From GCA-001735895 sp964651385 (lineage in GTDB: Bacteria > Pseudomonadota > Gammaproteobacteria > GCA-001735895): 44,277 nt of DNA. The notes under the pieces were generated by a model. That model was not told the DNA's origin. It saw nothing but the letters and a program-made list of their open reading frames with translations, and ran no database searches. The position numbers and the translations under genes are program-made. The stretch lies in contig CAZYYM010000018.1 in NCBI GenBank assembly GCA_964651385.1, positions 1 to 44,277 on the forward strand. Reading direction: 5' to 3'. Every line of letters starts with the position of its first letter. Position 1 is the stretch's first letter. Below, in pieces: positions 35,082 through 43,733 of the stretch.

Positions 35082-36309
35082 AAAGGCGACGAATAACTTA
35101 ATCGTTGGACTCGATATCGGTACTTCTAAAGTGGTCGCCATTGTCGGCGAAGTCACAGTGGAAGGCGATATTGATATTATCGGTATCGGCACTCAGCCCT
35201 CACGTGGTTTGAAGAAGGGAGTGGTAGTCAATATAGAATCCACCGTGCAATCGATTCAACGCGCTGTCGAAGAAGCAGAACTGATGGCAGGCTGTCAGAT
35301 CCGTTCAGTGTATGCCGGTATAGCCGGCAGCCATATTCGCAGTATCAATTCGCACGGCATTGTTGCGATAAAAGAAAAAGAAGTGACCAGTGCGGATGTG
35401 GCACGTGTCATCGATGCTGCCAAGGCGGTCGCGATTCCGGCCGATCAACGTATTTTGCATGTCTTGCCCCAGGAATTTGTGATCGATAATTCGGAAGGTA
35501 TTCGCGATCCGATCAGCATGTCAGGCGTACGGCTTGAATCCAAGGTGCATCTGGTCACCGGTGCCATGAGTTCGGCTCAAAATATCATCAAATGCGTTCG
35601 CCGATGTGGACTCGAAGTCGACGATATTATTCTCGAACAACTCGCCTCGAGTGCTGCAGTGCTGACCGAAGATGAAAAGGAGCTAGGCGTCTGCCTGGTA
35701 GACATCGGCGGTGGCACGACCGATATTGCAGTCTTCTCTGATGGTGCGATCAGACATACTGCGGTAATTCCAATAGCCGGTGATCAGGTAACCAACGATA
35801 TTGCAGTAGCTTTGCGTACACCGACGCAATATGCCAACGATTTGAAAATTAAATACGCCTGCGCGCTACGACAGCTCGCGGCGGATGATGAAACCATCGA
35901 AGTTCCCAGTGTTGGTGACCGTGAACCACGCAGGCTCGCCCGCCAAACACTGGCGGAAGTGGTCGAGCCGCGTTACGAAGAATTGCTCAGCCTGGTCCAG
36001 GCGGAATTGCGTCGTAGTGGTTTTGAGGAAATATGTGCGGCCGGAGTGGTACTCACCGGTGGTAGCGCAAAGATGGAAGGGGCGATCGAACTGGCGGAAG
36101 AAATTTTCCATATGCCTGTTCGACTGGGCTACCCGCAACATGTATCGGGCCTCGTCGATGTTGTGAGGAACCCGATACATTCAACCGGAGTTGGATTGCT
36201 GCTGTTTGGAAACAAGCAACAATCCGGCTTGTCCAGTTACCAACTGGACGATGAATCTGAAGCTGGCATATTCAAGCGTTTGAAAAGCTGGTTTCGGGGT
36301 AATTTTTAG
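35074..36309 (+). CDS. ftsA: Cell division protein FtsA
   Basis: A 411-residue actin-like ATPase that tethers FtsZ to the membrane. LIVGLDIGTSKVVAIVGEV (about 8-26) is phosphate-1, VCLVDIGGGTTDIAVF (about 206-221) phosphate-2, and VVLTGGSAKMEG the adenosine motif. The C-terminal amphipathic helix (GIFKRLKSWFRGNF) is the membrane-targeting sequence. An earlier in-frame ATG at 35047 is rejected because MSKKATNNLIVGLD is the usual family start. Confidence 0.97.
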   Translation: MSKKATNNLIVGLDIGTSKVVAIVGEVTVEGDIDIIGIGTQPSRGLKKGVVVNIESTVQSIQRAVEEAELMAGCQIRSVYAGIAGSHIRSINSHGIVAIKEKEVTSADVARVIDAAKAVAIPADQRILHVLPQEFVIDNSEGIRDPISMSGVRLESKVHLVTGAMSSAQNIIKCVRRCGLEVDDIILEQLASSAAVLTEDEKELGVCLVDIGGGTTDIAVFSDGAIRHTAVIPIAGDQVTNDIAVALRTPTQYANDLKIKYACALRQLAADDETIEVPSVGDREPRRLARQTLAEVVEPRYEELLSLVQAELRRSGFEEICAAGVVLTGGSAKMEGAIELAEEIFHMPVRLGYPQHVSGLVDVVRNPIHSTGVGLLLFGNKQQSGLSSYQLDDESEAGIFKRLKSWFRGNF

Positions 36310-36333
36310 TCAATAGCAAGAGGAGAACACAAA

Positions 36334-37482
36334 ATGTTTGAACTGATGGATTCACACTCCAAAGACCCGGTCATTAAGGTAATCGGTGTTGGCGGTGGCG
36401 GCGGCAATGCCGTACAACACATGGTGTCTGCGGGCATCGAAGGGGTTGAATATATTTGCGTTAATACCGACGTACAGGCACTCAAAAAGATGGACGTTAG
36501 AACGACAATGCAAATAGGTGCGAGTATTACCAAGGGTCTCGGCGCCGGTGCGGATCCGGGCATTGGCCGTCAGGCTGCACTGGAAGACCGCGAACGCATT
36601 CAGGAGGCGATTGAAGGATCGAATATGCTTTTCATTACCGCAGGCATGGGTGGTGGAACCGGGACAGGTGCGGCACCTGTGATCGCGCAGATCGCCAAGG
36701 AATTGGGTATTTTAACCGTCGCTGTTGTCACCAAGCCTTTCGGGTTCGAACGAAGCAAGCGCATGGCGCAAGCGGAAGCCGGCATCCGGGAACTGTCCAA
36801 TGCTGTGGATTCGTTGATCACGATTCCAAACGAAAAACTCATGCCGGTACTCGGTAAGCAGACTTCGTTGTTGCAGGTATTCGTCAAGGCCAACGACGTC
36901 TTGAAAGGTGCGGTTCAGGGAATAGCGGAACTGATTACCTGCCCAGGGTTGATCAATGTTGACTTCGCCGATGTGCGTACTGTTATGTCCGAAATGGGCA
37001 TGGCGATGATGGGTACCGGTTCTTCGACCGGAGAAAATCGCGCGCGCGAGGCAGCCACTGCGGCCATTTCTTCCCCCTTGCTTGAAGACGTTAATATTTC
37101 GGGTGCGCAAGGTATTCTGGTAAACGTAACCGCTGGTCTTGATTTGTCGATTGGTGAACTTGACGATGTCGGCACCGCGATTACCGAACTGGGATCAGTG
37201 GATGCCAATGTTGTTGTCGGTACGGTTATTGACTCCAACATGGCGGATGGTGAATTACGCGTTACGATGGTAGCTACCGGTCTGGGTAAAGAAAAAGTTT
37301 CGGCTGAAGCGCCGATTTCAATAATTCAACCGGAGAGCAATGGCGAAGTCGACTATCGTAAGCTCGACCGTCCCACCGCGATTCGTCAAAAGATCGTTGG
37401 TGATACAGTTGAAATGCCGGAAGACAAGGAGAGTATGGAATATCTCGATATCCCAGCATTCCTGCGTCGTCAAAACGATTAG
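36334..37482 (+). CDS. ftsZ: Cell division GTPase FtsZ
   Basis: A 382-residue tubulin homologue that forms the Z ring. The GTP-binding signature GGGTGTG is at 106-112, with GVGGGGGNAVQHM at 18-30. The C-terminal tail DIPAFLRRQ is the conserved peptide that binds FtsA and ZipA. A strong AGGAGA ribosome site lies in the 24-nt gap after ftsA, the first real gap in the cluster since mraZ, consistent with high FtsZ translation. A terminator follows; lpxC does not. Confidence 0.98.
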   Translation: MFELMDSHSKDPVIKVIGVGGGGGNAVQHMVSAGIEGVEYICVNTDVQALKKMDVRTTMQIGASITKGLGAGADPGIGRQAALEDRERIQEAIEGSNMLFITAGMGGGTGTGAAPVIAQIAKELGILTVAVVTKPFGFERSKRMAQAEAGIRELSNAVDSLITIPNEKLMPVLGKQTSLLQVFVKANDVLKGAVQGIAELITCPGLINVDFADVRTVMSEMGMAMMGTGSSTGENRAREAATAAISSPLLEDVNISGAQGILVNVTAGLDLSIGELDDVGTAITELGSVDANVVVGTVIDSNMADGELRVTMVATGLGKEKVSAEAPISIIQPESNGEVDYRKLDRPTAIRQKIVGDTVEMPEDKESMEYLDIPAFLRRQND

Positions 37483-37520
37483 TGGCTTGATTACTAAAGT
37501 TTCACCCTCTTGCAAACAGA

Positions 37521-37550
37521 TGGTTCAGGGAAGAACCAATTTGTTTTTAT
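37521..37550 (+). terminator. Rho-independent terminator after ftsZ
   Basis: A 6-bp stem TGGTTC (37521-37526) / GAACCA (37533-37538) with a 6-nt loop is followed by ATTTGTTTTTAT. It lies 38 nt after the ftsZ stop and plausibly ends the dcw transcript. Confidence 0.7.
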
Positions 37551-37736
37551 GCGATATTGGTAAATTTATATTTTGCCAATAATAAATTGGGCTCCATTGC
37601 TGAAATGAAGTGATTCTTCTTCAGGCCACATTTTAGATATGACTGCTTCCACGGTTTATTGTCGGAGCTCCGGAGACAATCTTGTCGTTATAACACCAGC
37701 GAAAACATCCCAAATTGCATTGATCGGGTCCCTCGT
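37551..37736. other. Non-coding spacer between the ftsZ terminator and the transposase unit
   Basis: No credible gene. Two further imperfect stem-loops are visible: ATTGG/CCAAT (37556-37580), and an ATTGTC/GACAAT repeat (37658-37663 with 37675-37680) enclosing a CGGAGCTCCG palindrome. They may be REP-like elements related to the adjacent transposase, but no multi-copy family is visible within this window. Confidence 0.35.
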
Positions 37737-38526
37737 CAAGAGGTCAGGCTCCATGATAATCAATAGACTTACGATCACCCCCATGCTGCCCTGTTTTAGC
37801 CGGTCGATTCAGTCTTTTTCCGATTTTTCGAATATATTCATCTGAACCCAGGGTATTGGATTGATTAGTGGCCTGTCGAATTTCAGCCAGTGTCCGGGTG
37901 GATATCTGTGTCCTAAATAGTTGGCGATAAGCCGTTTGTCTTGCGCCATCTGTTTTGCCCAGGCGTTTATAGAGTAGATGCGGCAATAACAGATTATTTT
38001 CAGCCCCTGTCGCGTTGTATCCATAGCTTGACCACTGGTAGTCAGATGGGTGGTCAGCCAGTTTCCCGGCTCGAACCGGATTGAGTTCGATGTAGCGCAT
38101 ACAGGTGAGTAAGTACTGCTCGCTATCGATCAGCGAGGCTTTGTAGCGACCTTCCCACAGGGTGCCTGTACGATGATAATGATGGTTAAAATATTGTACG
38201 TAGTATCGCCCCACCGACTGCATCAATTTGCTAATGCCGTTTTCCAGATGTGGTGTCACCAGCAGATGGACGTGGTTGGTCATTAATACATAGGCATGGA
38301 TGTCACACCGGTATTTGTGCGCTGCGTCTGCTAACTTTTCGAGATAAAAGGCATAGTCTTCGTCAGCACAAAAAATATCCTGGCGATTATTTCCTCGCTG
38401 GATAACATGCTGAGGTTGGCCTGCTAAAACAAAACGGGGTTGTCTGGCCATGGGTGAGCATCCTTTTCGTTGAATGACTGCAGGGTAGCACTCTAATCGT
38501 TATATTTCAAGGAGTCTGACCCCTTG
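37737..38526 (-). mobile_element. RAYT-type transposase unit with inverted end motifs
   Basis: The transposase gene is bracketed by a 16-bp motif in inverted orientation, GGAGyCTGACCyCTTG: minus strand at 37752-37737 and plus strand at 38511-38526, matching at 14 of 16 positions. The first copy contains the TGA stop of the transposase gene. The right copy can fold (CAAGG/CCTTG). No target-site duplication was recognised, and domesticated RAYTs need not be mobile, so the element limits are provisional. Confidence 0.55.
37744..38451 (-). CDS. REP-associated tyrosine transposase (Y1/IS200-like, RAYT)
   Basis: A 235-residue Y1-type HUH transposase. The metal-binding HUH pair is His60-Val-His62 (MTNHVHLLVTPH); the catalytic tyrosine is probably Tyr83 or Tyr84 (GRYYVQYFN); GTLWEGRYKASLI and MRYIELNPVRA are typical of the RAYT group. 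These single-strand transposases act on REP-type hairpins and are often single-copy residents. The gene is complete, with AAGGATG upstream of the ATG. It is on the opposite strand to ftsZ, in the place where lpxC lies in many Gammaproteobacteria. Confidence 0.92.
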   Translation of the reverse strand: MARQPRFVLAGQPQHVIQRGNNRQDIFCADEDYAFYLEKLADAAHKYRCDIHAYVLMTNHVHLLVTPHLENGISKLMQSVGRYYVQYFNHHYHRTGTLWEGRYKASLIDSEQYLLTCMRYIELNPVRAGKLADHPSDYQWSSYGYNATGAENNLLLPHLLYKRLGKTDGARQTAYRQLFRTQISTRTLAEIRQATNQSNTLGSDEYIRKIGKRLNRPAKTGQHGGDRKSIDYHGA

Positions 38527-38653
38527 ATATTCTTGATATCTTCAGACCTGTAAAAAATCCCCTGATGCATCTACCCTGGTACTCAAAAATCTGCATAATG
38601 CATGGGAAAATAAAGCCAGTACAAATGTGGCCTGTCTAGTAGAATGTGCATCG

Positions 38654-39682
38654 ATGTTGAATCCGACGATATTAACCAAATTGCCTGAAGGATTTCTCGA
38701 CCTGAAGGTTGAGAATATTTTAACGCTTTTTCCGAAGCCGGCGCTGATCCAACTCAAAGGTGATAAATCTTTGCCTTTGTTTGTGTCGATACTACTGCAT
38801 GGCAATGAATATTCGGGCTTAAAAGCCGTGCAGGCTTTACTGCGAAACTATAATGAACACCTCCCCAGATCGATTTTTCTGTTCATTGGCAACGTTAACG
38901 CCGCCGCCCGGGGCTTACGTGTCATACCCGGGAAAACTGACTATAACCGTTGTTGGCCCGGAACCGAAATTCCCGCTAATGACGAAACTCGCATGATGAG
39001 ATCCGTTGTCGAAAGGATAACTCGTGGCGGTTTATTTGCTGCCATCGATATACACAATACCAGTGGATTAAATCCGCATTACGGCTGTATGACGGATGTT
39101 AGTCAGGAAAATCGGCACCTGGCGGCAATGTTTAACCATATTGCATTGGTGTTTAAACGTCCCAAAGGCGTTTCGACGATGGCATTTAATGATATATGTC
39201 CAGCGGTAACGCTCGAGTGCGGGAAGCCGGGTGACGAGACCGGCATAAGACATGCGACCGAATTACTCGATGCGCTGCTACATCTGGACCATTTTCCAGA
39301 AAAATCAGTCGGAGCGCATGACCTGCAACTGCTTAGAAGCTATGCAACTTTAAATATTCACGACCATATTGGCATCGAATTTGGTTCGTCGGAGCAGGCC
39401 GATTTAAGTTTCGATCAGAATTTTGAGCGCTGGAACTTTACCGAGATTCGCCCGGATCATATATTTGCGCATACCCGCGTCGAGCAACCGATGGTAATCA
39501 CCGATCAGGAAGGGCAAGATATAACTGACCGGGTCGTCCGCATCGAAGACGGTAAAGTATTTTTGAATAAATCCTACATACCGGGTCTCATAACCACTGA
39601 TGAGGCCATTATCCGACAGGATTGCCTGTGCTATTTGATGGAGGACTATACCGTAGGTTCAGAAAATCCAGGCAATCAATAA
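38654..39682 (+). CDS. Succinylglutamate desuccinylase/aspartoacylase family zinc hydrolase
   Basis: A 342-residue M14-like metallohydrolase of the AspA/AstE family. The zinc ligands are His49 and Glu52 (LLHGNEYSG) and His134 (IDIHNTSG); the substrate-binding segment TDYNRCWPG and the catalytic-type Glu in TLECGKPG follow. It would hydrolyse an N-acyl amino acid or a related amide, substrate unknown. No ast or other arginine-catabolism gene is nearby. Neither this ATG nor an in-frame GTG at 38627 has a good ribosome site, so the start is uncertain. It stands alone between the transposase and a convergent block. Confidence 0.85.
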   Translation: MLNPTILTKLPEGFLDLKVENILTLFPKPALIQLKGDKSLPLFVSILLHGNEYSGLKAVQALLRNYNEHLPRSIFLFIGNVNAAARGLRVIPGKTDYNRCWPGTEIPANDETRMMRSVVERITRGGLFAAIDIHNTSGLNPHYGCMTDVSQENRHLAAMFNHIALVFKRPKGVSTMAFNDICPAVTLECGKPGDETGIRHATELLDALLHLDHFPEKSVGAHDLQLLRSYATLNIHDHIGIEFGSSEQADLSFDQNFERWNFTEIRPDHIFAHTRVEQPMVITDQEGQDITDRVVRIEDGKVFLNKSYIPGLITTDEAIIRQDCLCYLMEDYTVGSENPGNQ

Positions 39683-39724
39683 CCAGAGTACGACGAAAAA
39701 CGAAAAAAAACCCGCCAGCATAAA

Positions 39725-39973
39725 TTAAATTTCGCCGATAAAGCCATCGCCTGCCGCAAATGCAAAAATAACCAGCACTATGATGGAGACGATAAATGCC
39801 ATCACGGCGGCATCTTTTAAGCCGACACGCAACATTCGGTTGAAAAAGGACTGGTAAATATTGACAGTGCGCACCGCTGGGATATTAAGGTTTGTACGGT
39901 TTTTACTTAATAGACCTTCTTCGAGAATCAAATCGTTGCCAGCCACTTCAAGTTTGGTAGCCTTACAGGTTTT
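39725..39973 (-). pseudogene. Remnant of a bacterial PH-domain (bPH2-like) membrane protein
   Basis: The reading frame from GTG at 39946 gives 73 residues, and the same open frame extends back 9 codons to the doxX stop. The segment KLEVAGNDLILEEGLLSKN followed by NIPAVRTVNIYQSFFNRML resembles the central strands of bacterial PH domains (bPH2/DUF304, as in YdbS/YdbT). The rest of such a domain and its usual N-terminal helices are missing. A hydrophobic helix (about residues 46-66) and a short tail end the frame. It is probably a truncated gene, or else a small unrecognised membrane protein. It lies in the same frame as doxX, separated from it by one TAG codon. Confidence 0.45.
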
Positions 39974-40432
39974 CTAAACTTTGGAAAATCTGGATTTTAT
40001 CCACTGATCCAAAGAGAAAAACCCTCCGCCAAAAGCAATATTCACCAGTAACATTGCACCATATAACTGATGTAGCGCAATCCCGGCACCTTTCGCGAGA
40101 GTCGCATAATAGGAAACCACAGCAACTATGTTAATAAACGATATTGCAATCGCCGAAAATCGGGTGCCTAAACCGGTTACCAGGAAAATAGGAAAAACCA
40201 GTTCGCCAAAAGTAGCCAGGTAGGCAGCTATTTCGTAGTTTAGTAGTGGAACCGCGTATTCGTATTCAAATACTGCCAGGTTCTGTTCCCAATTGTTGAA
40301 TTTCCATAACCCGGAACTGAAAAAAACCCAGGCAACATAAATGCGGAAAAATAAAAGAAGTGGGGATTGTAGTTTTGATAGTAAATCACTGATCGTTCGT
40401 ACTGGTGCTTCGAGTGTTTTCGCTAGACCCAT
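39974..40432 (-). CDS. DoxX family membrane protein
   Basis: A 152-residue DoxX/DoxD-like protein with four predicted membrane helices (about 22-42, 57-83, 87-107, 112-135). The conserved RIYVAWVFFSSGLWKF, TFGELVFPIFLVTGLGTRFSA and LFQ-type last helix regions fit the family. DoxX proteins have been linked to thiol redox balance and quinone-related functions, but most are uncharacterised. It follows valS on the same strand after 64 nt and may be cotranscribed. Confidence 0.88.
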   Translation of the reverse strand: MGLAKTLEAPVRTISDLLSKLQSPLLLFFRIYVAWVFFSSGLWKFNNWEQNLAVFEYEYAVPLLNYEIAAYLATFGELVFPIFLVTGLGTRFSAIAISFINIVAVVSYYATLAKGAGIALHQLYGAMLLVNIAFGGGFFSLDQWIKSRFSKV

Positions 40433-40496
40433 CGTTATCGCCTTTTTTATCGAGTAATGTTTCCCTTATGATCCGTGCTGTCAAAAAAAGTTCTGC

Positions 40497-43331
40497 TTAC
40501 AAGGCGGCAATTTTATCGGCCTGCGTCTGCAAACTGAGTAGCGCAGATTGGGCCTCAGCAAGTTTTTCTTTTTCTCGGGTGACAATGGCGTCTGGCGCGT
40601 TGGCAACAAACTTTTCGTTGTTTAGTTTGCCTTCGAGGCGCTTAAATTCCTGTTCGAGCTTTTGTATATTTTTCTGCAAACGTTTTAATTCCGAGTCTTT
40701 GTCGATCAGGCCGGCTAAAGGAATTAGCAGGCTCATATCCCCGACCAGTGAAGTGGCCGATTCGGGAGCCTGATCATTTGCATCTAGCCAGATGATTGAC
40801 TCGAGCTTAGCCAAAGCGATCAACAGGTCCTGATTATCAACGATCCTCTGTCTATCGATTCGACTGCCATTTTGGCAAATGACTGGTAGGAGTTTCCCGG
40901 GTTTGATATCCATTTCTGAACGAATCTGGCGAACCCCCATGATGAACAGTTTGACCCATTCAAGATCCTCGATGGCGGAATCTTCAATTTTATCTTTATC
41001 GGGTTTCGGATAGGGTTGCAGCATAATGGTGTCGCCTTCGGGTTTTACGCGGACGTTAGCCAGTGGCGCGACTTTTTGCCAGAGTTCCTCGGTGATAAAC
41101 GGCATAATCGGGTGCAACAGGCGCAACCAGGCTTCCAGTACTCGAATTAATGTACGCCGAGCACCGCGTTTTAAAGCGGCACTGGCATCCTCGCCATAAA
41201 GCACCGGTTTGGATAATTCAATGTACCAGTCGCAGTAGTCGTTCCAGATAAACTCGTATAATTCCTTCGATGCCAGGTCGAAGCGGTAGGATTCAATGTG
41301 ACGGGCAACCTTGCCTTCGACCTGTTGCAGTCGTGAAACGATCCAGCGGTCGGCCAGTGACAGTTCTAACGAATTGTCGCCGAGACCGGTATCTTTGCCT
41401 TCGGTATTTTGCAGTACATAGCGGGTTGCATTCCAGATCTTGTTACAAAAGTTGCGGTAGCCTTCTATGCGGCCCATATCGAACTTGACGTCGCGACCGG
41501 TGGAAGCCAGTGCAGTGAAAGTGAAACGTAGTGCATCAGTGCCGTAACTGGCTATGCCATTCGGGAAATCCTGACGTGTCTGTTTTTCGATCCTGGTCGC
41601 CAGTTGCGGTTGCATCATGCCGCTGGTGCGCTTCTTGACCAGTGCCTCAAGGTCGATGCCATCGATCAAATCGATCGGATCGAGTACATTGCCTTTGGAC
41701 TTGGACATCTTCTGCCCATGAGAATCGCGCACCAGTCCATGCATATAGATTTCATGAAAAGGCACCTGCCCATCCATGAACTTGAGACCAAACATAATCA
41801 TTCGCGCGACCCAGAAGAAGATGATATCGAAGCCAGTCACCAAAACCTGGTTCGGATAGAAATCCTTCAAACGTTGGCTATCTTGTGGCCAGCCTAATGT
41901 AGAAAAGGGCCAAAGTGCAGACGAAAACCAGGTGTCGAGTACGTCTTGATCCTGGCGTAAGGCGACATCGGGCGGAATATTATGCCGTTTTCGAATCTCA
42001 TCTTCGTTACGGCCGACGTAAATATTTTCCTGGTCATCATACCAGGCCGGTATGCGGTGGCCCCACCAGATCTGGCGGCTGATACACCAATCCTGAATGT
42101 TGTTCATCCACTCGTAGTAAGTATTCTTCCAGTTGTCAGGAACAAAGCGGATCAAGCCATTTTCGACCGCTTCGATCGCAGGTTTAGCTAAGGGGCCGGT
42201 TTTTACATACCACTGGTTTGTGAGGAAAGGTTCGATCACGGTGCCGGAACGGTCACCACGTGGCACCATCAGCTTGTGATCTTCGACCTTCTCCAGTAGA
42301 CCCCGGGCTTCGAGATCTGCGACAATTTGCTTGCGTGCCTGATACCGATCGAGGCCGACGTAGGCCGATGGTATTAACGCGCCTTCGTCTTCGCTATTGG
42401 CGCGGATCACTGCGTCGATGGTGAAGATGTTAATCAGGCCGCCATGCACCTGACTCCGGATGGGAGTTTCGCGATTGTGCCGCGTCCAGACCTCATAGTC
42501 GTTGAAGTCATGTGCCGGGGTGATCTTGACACAACCAGTGCCGAATTCGGCGTCGACATGTTCATCGACAATGATTGGGATATGACGACCGGTCAATGGC
42601 AGTTCAACGGTCTGGCCGACCAGGTGCATATAACGCTCATCACCGGGTGCGATTGCGACCGCGCAGTCGCCGAGCATGGTTTCCGGGCGCGTAGTGGCGA
42701 CTATCAAATGACTTTTCTGTTTGGATAGTGGGTAACGCATATGCCACATGTGGCCACTCTCTTCTTCGGATATGACTTCGAGGTCGGATACTGCGGTGTG
42801 GAATTTGGTATCCCAGTTGACCAGCCGTTTGCCGCGATAGATCAAGCCTTCTTCATACAGGCGCACGAAGACATCGAGCACTGCATCTGACAGGCCATCG
42901 TCCATGGTAAAGCGCTCGTGATCCCAGTCCAGCGAGGAGCCTAGTCGGCGTAGCTGCGAAGTGATTTTGCCACCGGATTGGCGCTTCCATTCCCATATAC
43001 GATTGATGAATTGGTCGCGACCCAGATCGTGACGAGACTTGCCTTCGGCTTCGAGCTGACGTTCGACGACCATCTGCGTGGCAATACCGGCATGGTCGGT
43101 GCCTGGTTGCCAAAGGGTCTTGTTTCCTTTCATGCGGTGGAAACGGATCAGGGTATCCATGATTGCATTATTGAATCCATGTCCCATGTGCAGACTGCCG
43201 GTGACATTGGGCGGCGGAATCATAATACAAAAGCTATTTTTGCTATCACCTTGTGGAGAGAAGTAATGCTTGCCTTCCCAATGCTGGTACCAGGTCTGTT
43301 CTATCGACTGGGGGTTATAAGTTTTTTCCAT
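40497..43331 (-). CDS. valS: Valyl-tRNA synthetase
   Basis: A 944-residue class I aminoacyl-tRNA synthetase that charges tRNA-Val. PPNVTGSLHMGH (about 40-51) is the HIGH signature; KMSKSKGN near 540 is the second ATP motif; the editing (CP1) domain lies about 190-340 (VATTRPETMLGD), and a C-terminal coiled coil (about 875-944) is typical. The ATG at 43331 gives MEKTYNPQ, matching E. coli; ATG at 43337 and an earlier TTG at 43349 are possible. It lies within the conserved order pepA-holC-hypothetical-valS. Confidence 0.97.
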   Translation of the reverse strand: MEKTYNPQSIEQTWYQHWEGKHYFSPQGDSKNSFCIMIPPPNVTGSLHMGHGFNNAIMDTLIRFHRMKGNKTLWQPGTDHAGIATQMVVERQLEAEGKSRHDLGRDQFINRIWEWKRQSGGKITSQLRRLGSSLDWDHERFTMDDGLSDAVLDVFVRLYEEGLIYRGKRLVNWDTKFHTAVSDLEVISEEESGHMWHMRYPLSKQKSHLIVATTRPETMLGDCAVAIAPGDERYMHLVGQTVELPLTGRHIPIIVDEHVDAEFGTGCVKITPAHDFNDYEVWTRHNRETPIRSQVHGGLINIFTIDAVIRANSEDEGALIPSAYVGLDRYQARKQIVADLEARGLLEKVEDHKLMVPRGDRSGTVIEPFLTNQWYVKTGPLAKPAIEAVENGLIRFVPDNWKNTYYEWMNNIQDWCISRQIWWGHRIPAWYDDQENIYVGRNEDEIRKRHNIPPDVALRQDQDVLDTWFSSALWPFSTLGWPQDSQRLKDFYPNQVLVTGFDIIFFWVARMIMFGLKFMDGQVPFHEIYMHGLVRDSHGQKMSKSKGNVLDPIDLIDGIDLEALVKKRTSGMMQPQLATRIEKQTRQDFPNGIASYGTDALRFTFTALASTGRDVKFDMGRIEGYRNFCNKIWNATRYVLQNTEGKDTGLGDNSLELSLADRWIVSRLQQVEGKVARHIESYRFDLASKELYEFIWNDYCDWYIELSKPVLYGEDASAALKRGARRTLIRVLEAWLRLLHPIMPFITEELWQKVAPLANVRVKPEGDTIMLQPYPKPDKDKIEDSAIEDLEWVKLFIMGVRQIRSEMDIKPGKLLPVICQNGSRIDRQRIVDNQDLLIALAKLESIIWLDANDQAPESATSLVGDMSLLIPLAGLIDKDSELKRLQKNIQKLEQEFKRLEGKLNNEKFVANAPDAIVTREKEKLAEAQSALLSLQTQADKIAAL

Positions 43332-43421
43332 TGTCATTGGCAGCAGCAAAAAAAGAGGCGGGATTATACAATGGCCATTTTTAAAAATGCACTGTTTCGA
43401 AGGTTGGAGCGGTCAGTAATT

Positions 43422-43730
43422 TCAAATATTACCATCCTTATCGTTTAGGCAGACTTCTATTGCCAGCCTGATTTCCTGCCAGGCCCGTTCCAGATGTTCG
43501 TCAAGAATACGGCGAATGGATTGTTCGAGTTCGGGATGGTTACCTATGCGGGTAGCTGCATCAAACTTCATTGCCGGTTCCAAAATTTTCGGATTAAAGG
43601 AATATTCCGGCCCATCATCTTCATTTATTACCAGGTCCCCGCCCATATCCAGGCCGAGTTCCTGCGGGGTGATTTCGATTTTCTCTTCGATCAAATCGGT
43701 TAATATTGGAATGTCGCTGTCGGCTGGCAT
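43422..43730 (-). CDS. Conserved small acidic protein between holC and valS
   Basis: A 102-residue acidic soluble protein without a recognised domain. The N-terminal half holds short acidic segments (DIPILTDLIEEKIE), the C-terminal half an amphipathic helix (PELEQSIRRILDEHLERAWQEIRLAIE). A small hypothetical gene is commonly present here in Pseudomonas-like genomes, so it is probably a genuine conserved gene. It starts 3 nt after the holC stop, which suggests cotranscription with holC and perhaps valS. Confidence 0.75.
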   Translation of the reverse strand: MPADSDIPILTDLIEEKIEITPQELGLDMGGDLVINEDDGPEYSFNPKILEPAMKFDAATRIGNHPELEQSIRRILDEHLERAWQEIRLAIEVCLNDKDGNI

Positions 43731-43733
43731 CGC

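Noticed and set aside
37556..37580. Second hairpin after ftsZ as the main terminator
   Set aside because: Its stem is mismatched and lacks a following T-run; the hairpin at 37521-37538 with its T-rich tail is a better terminator.
40405..43448. Plus-strand open frames opposite valS
   Set aside because: Shadows of a complete valyl-tRNA synthetase gene with both ATP motifs.
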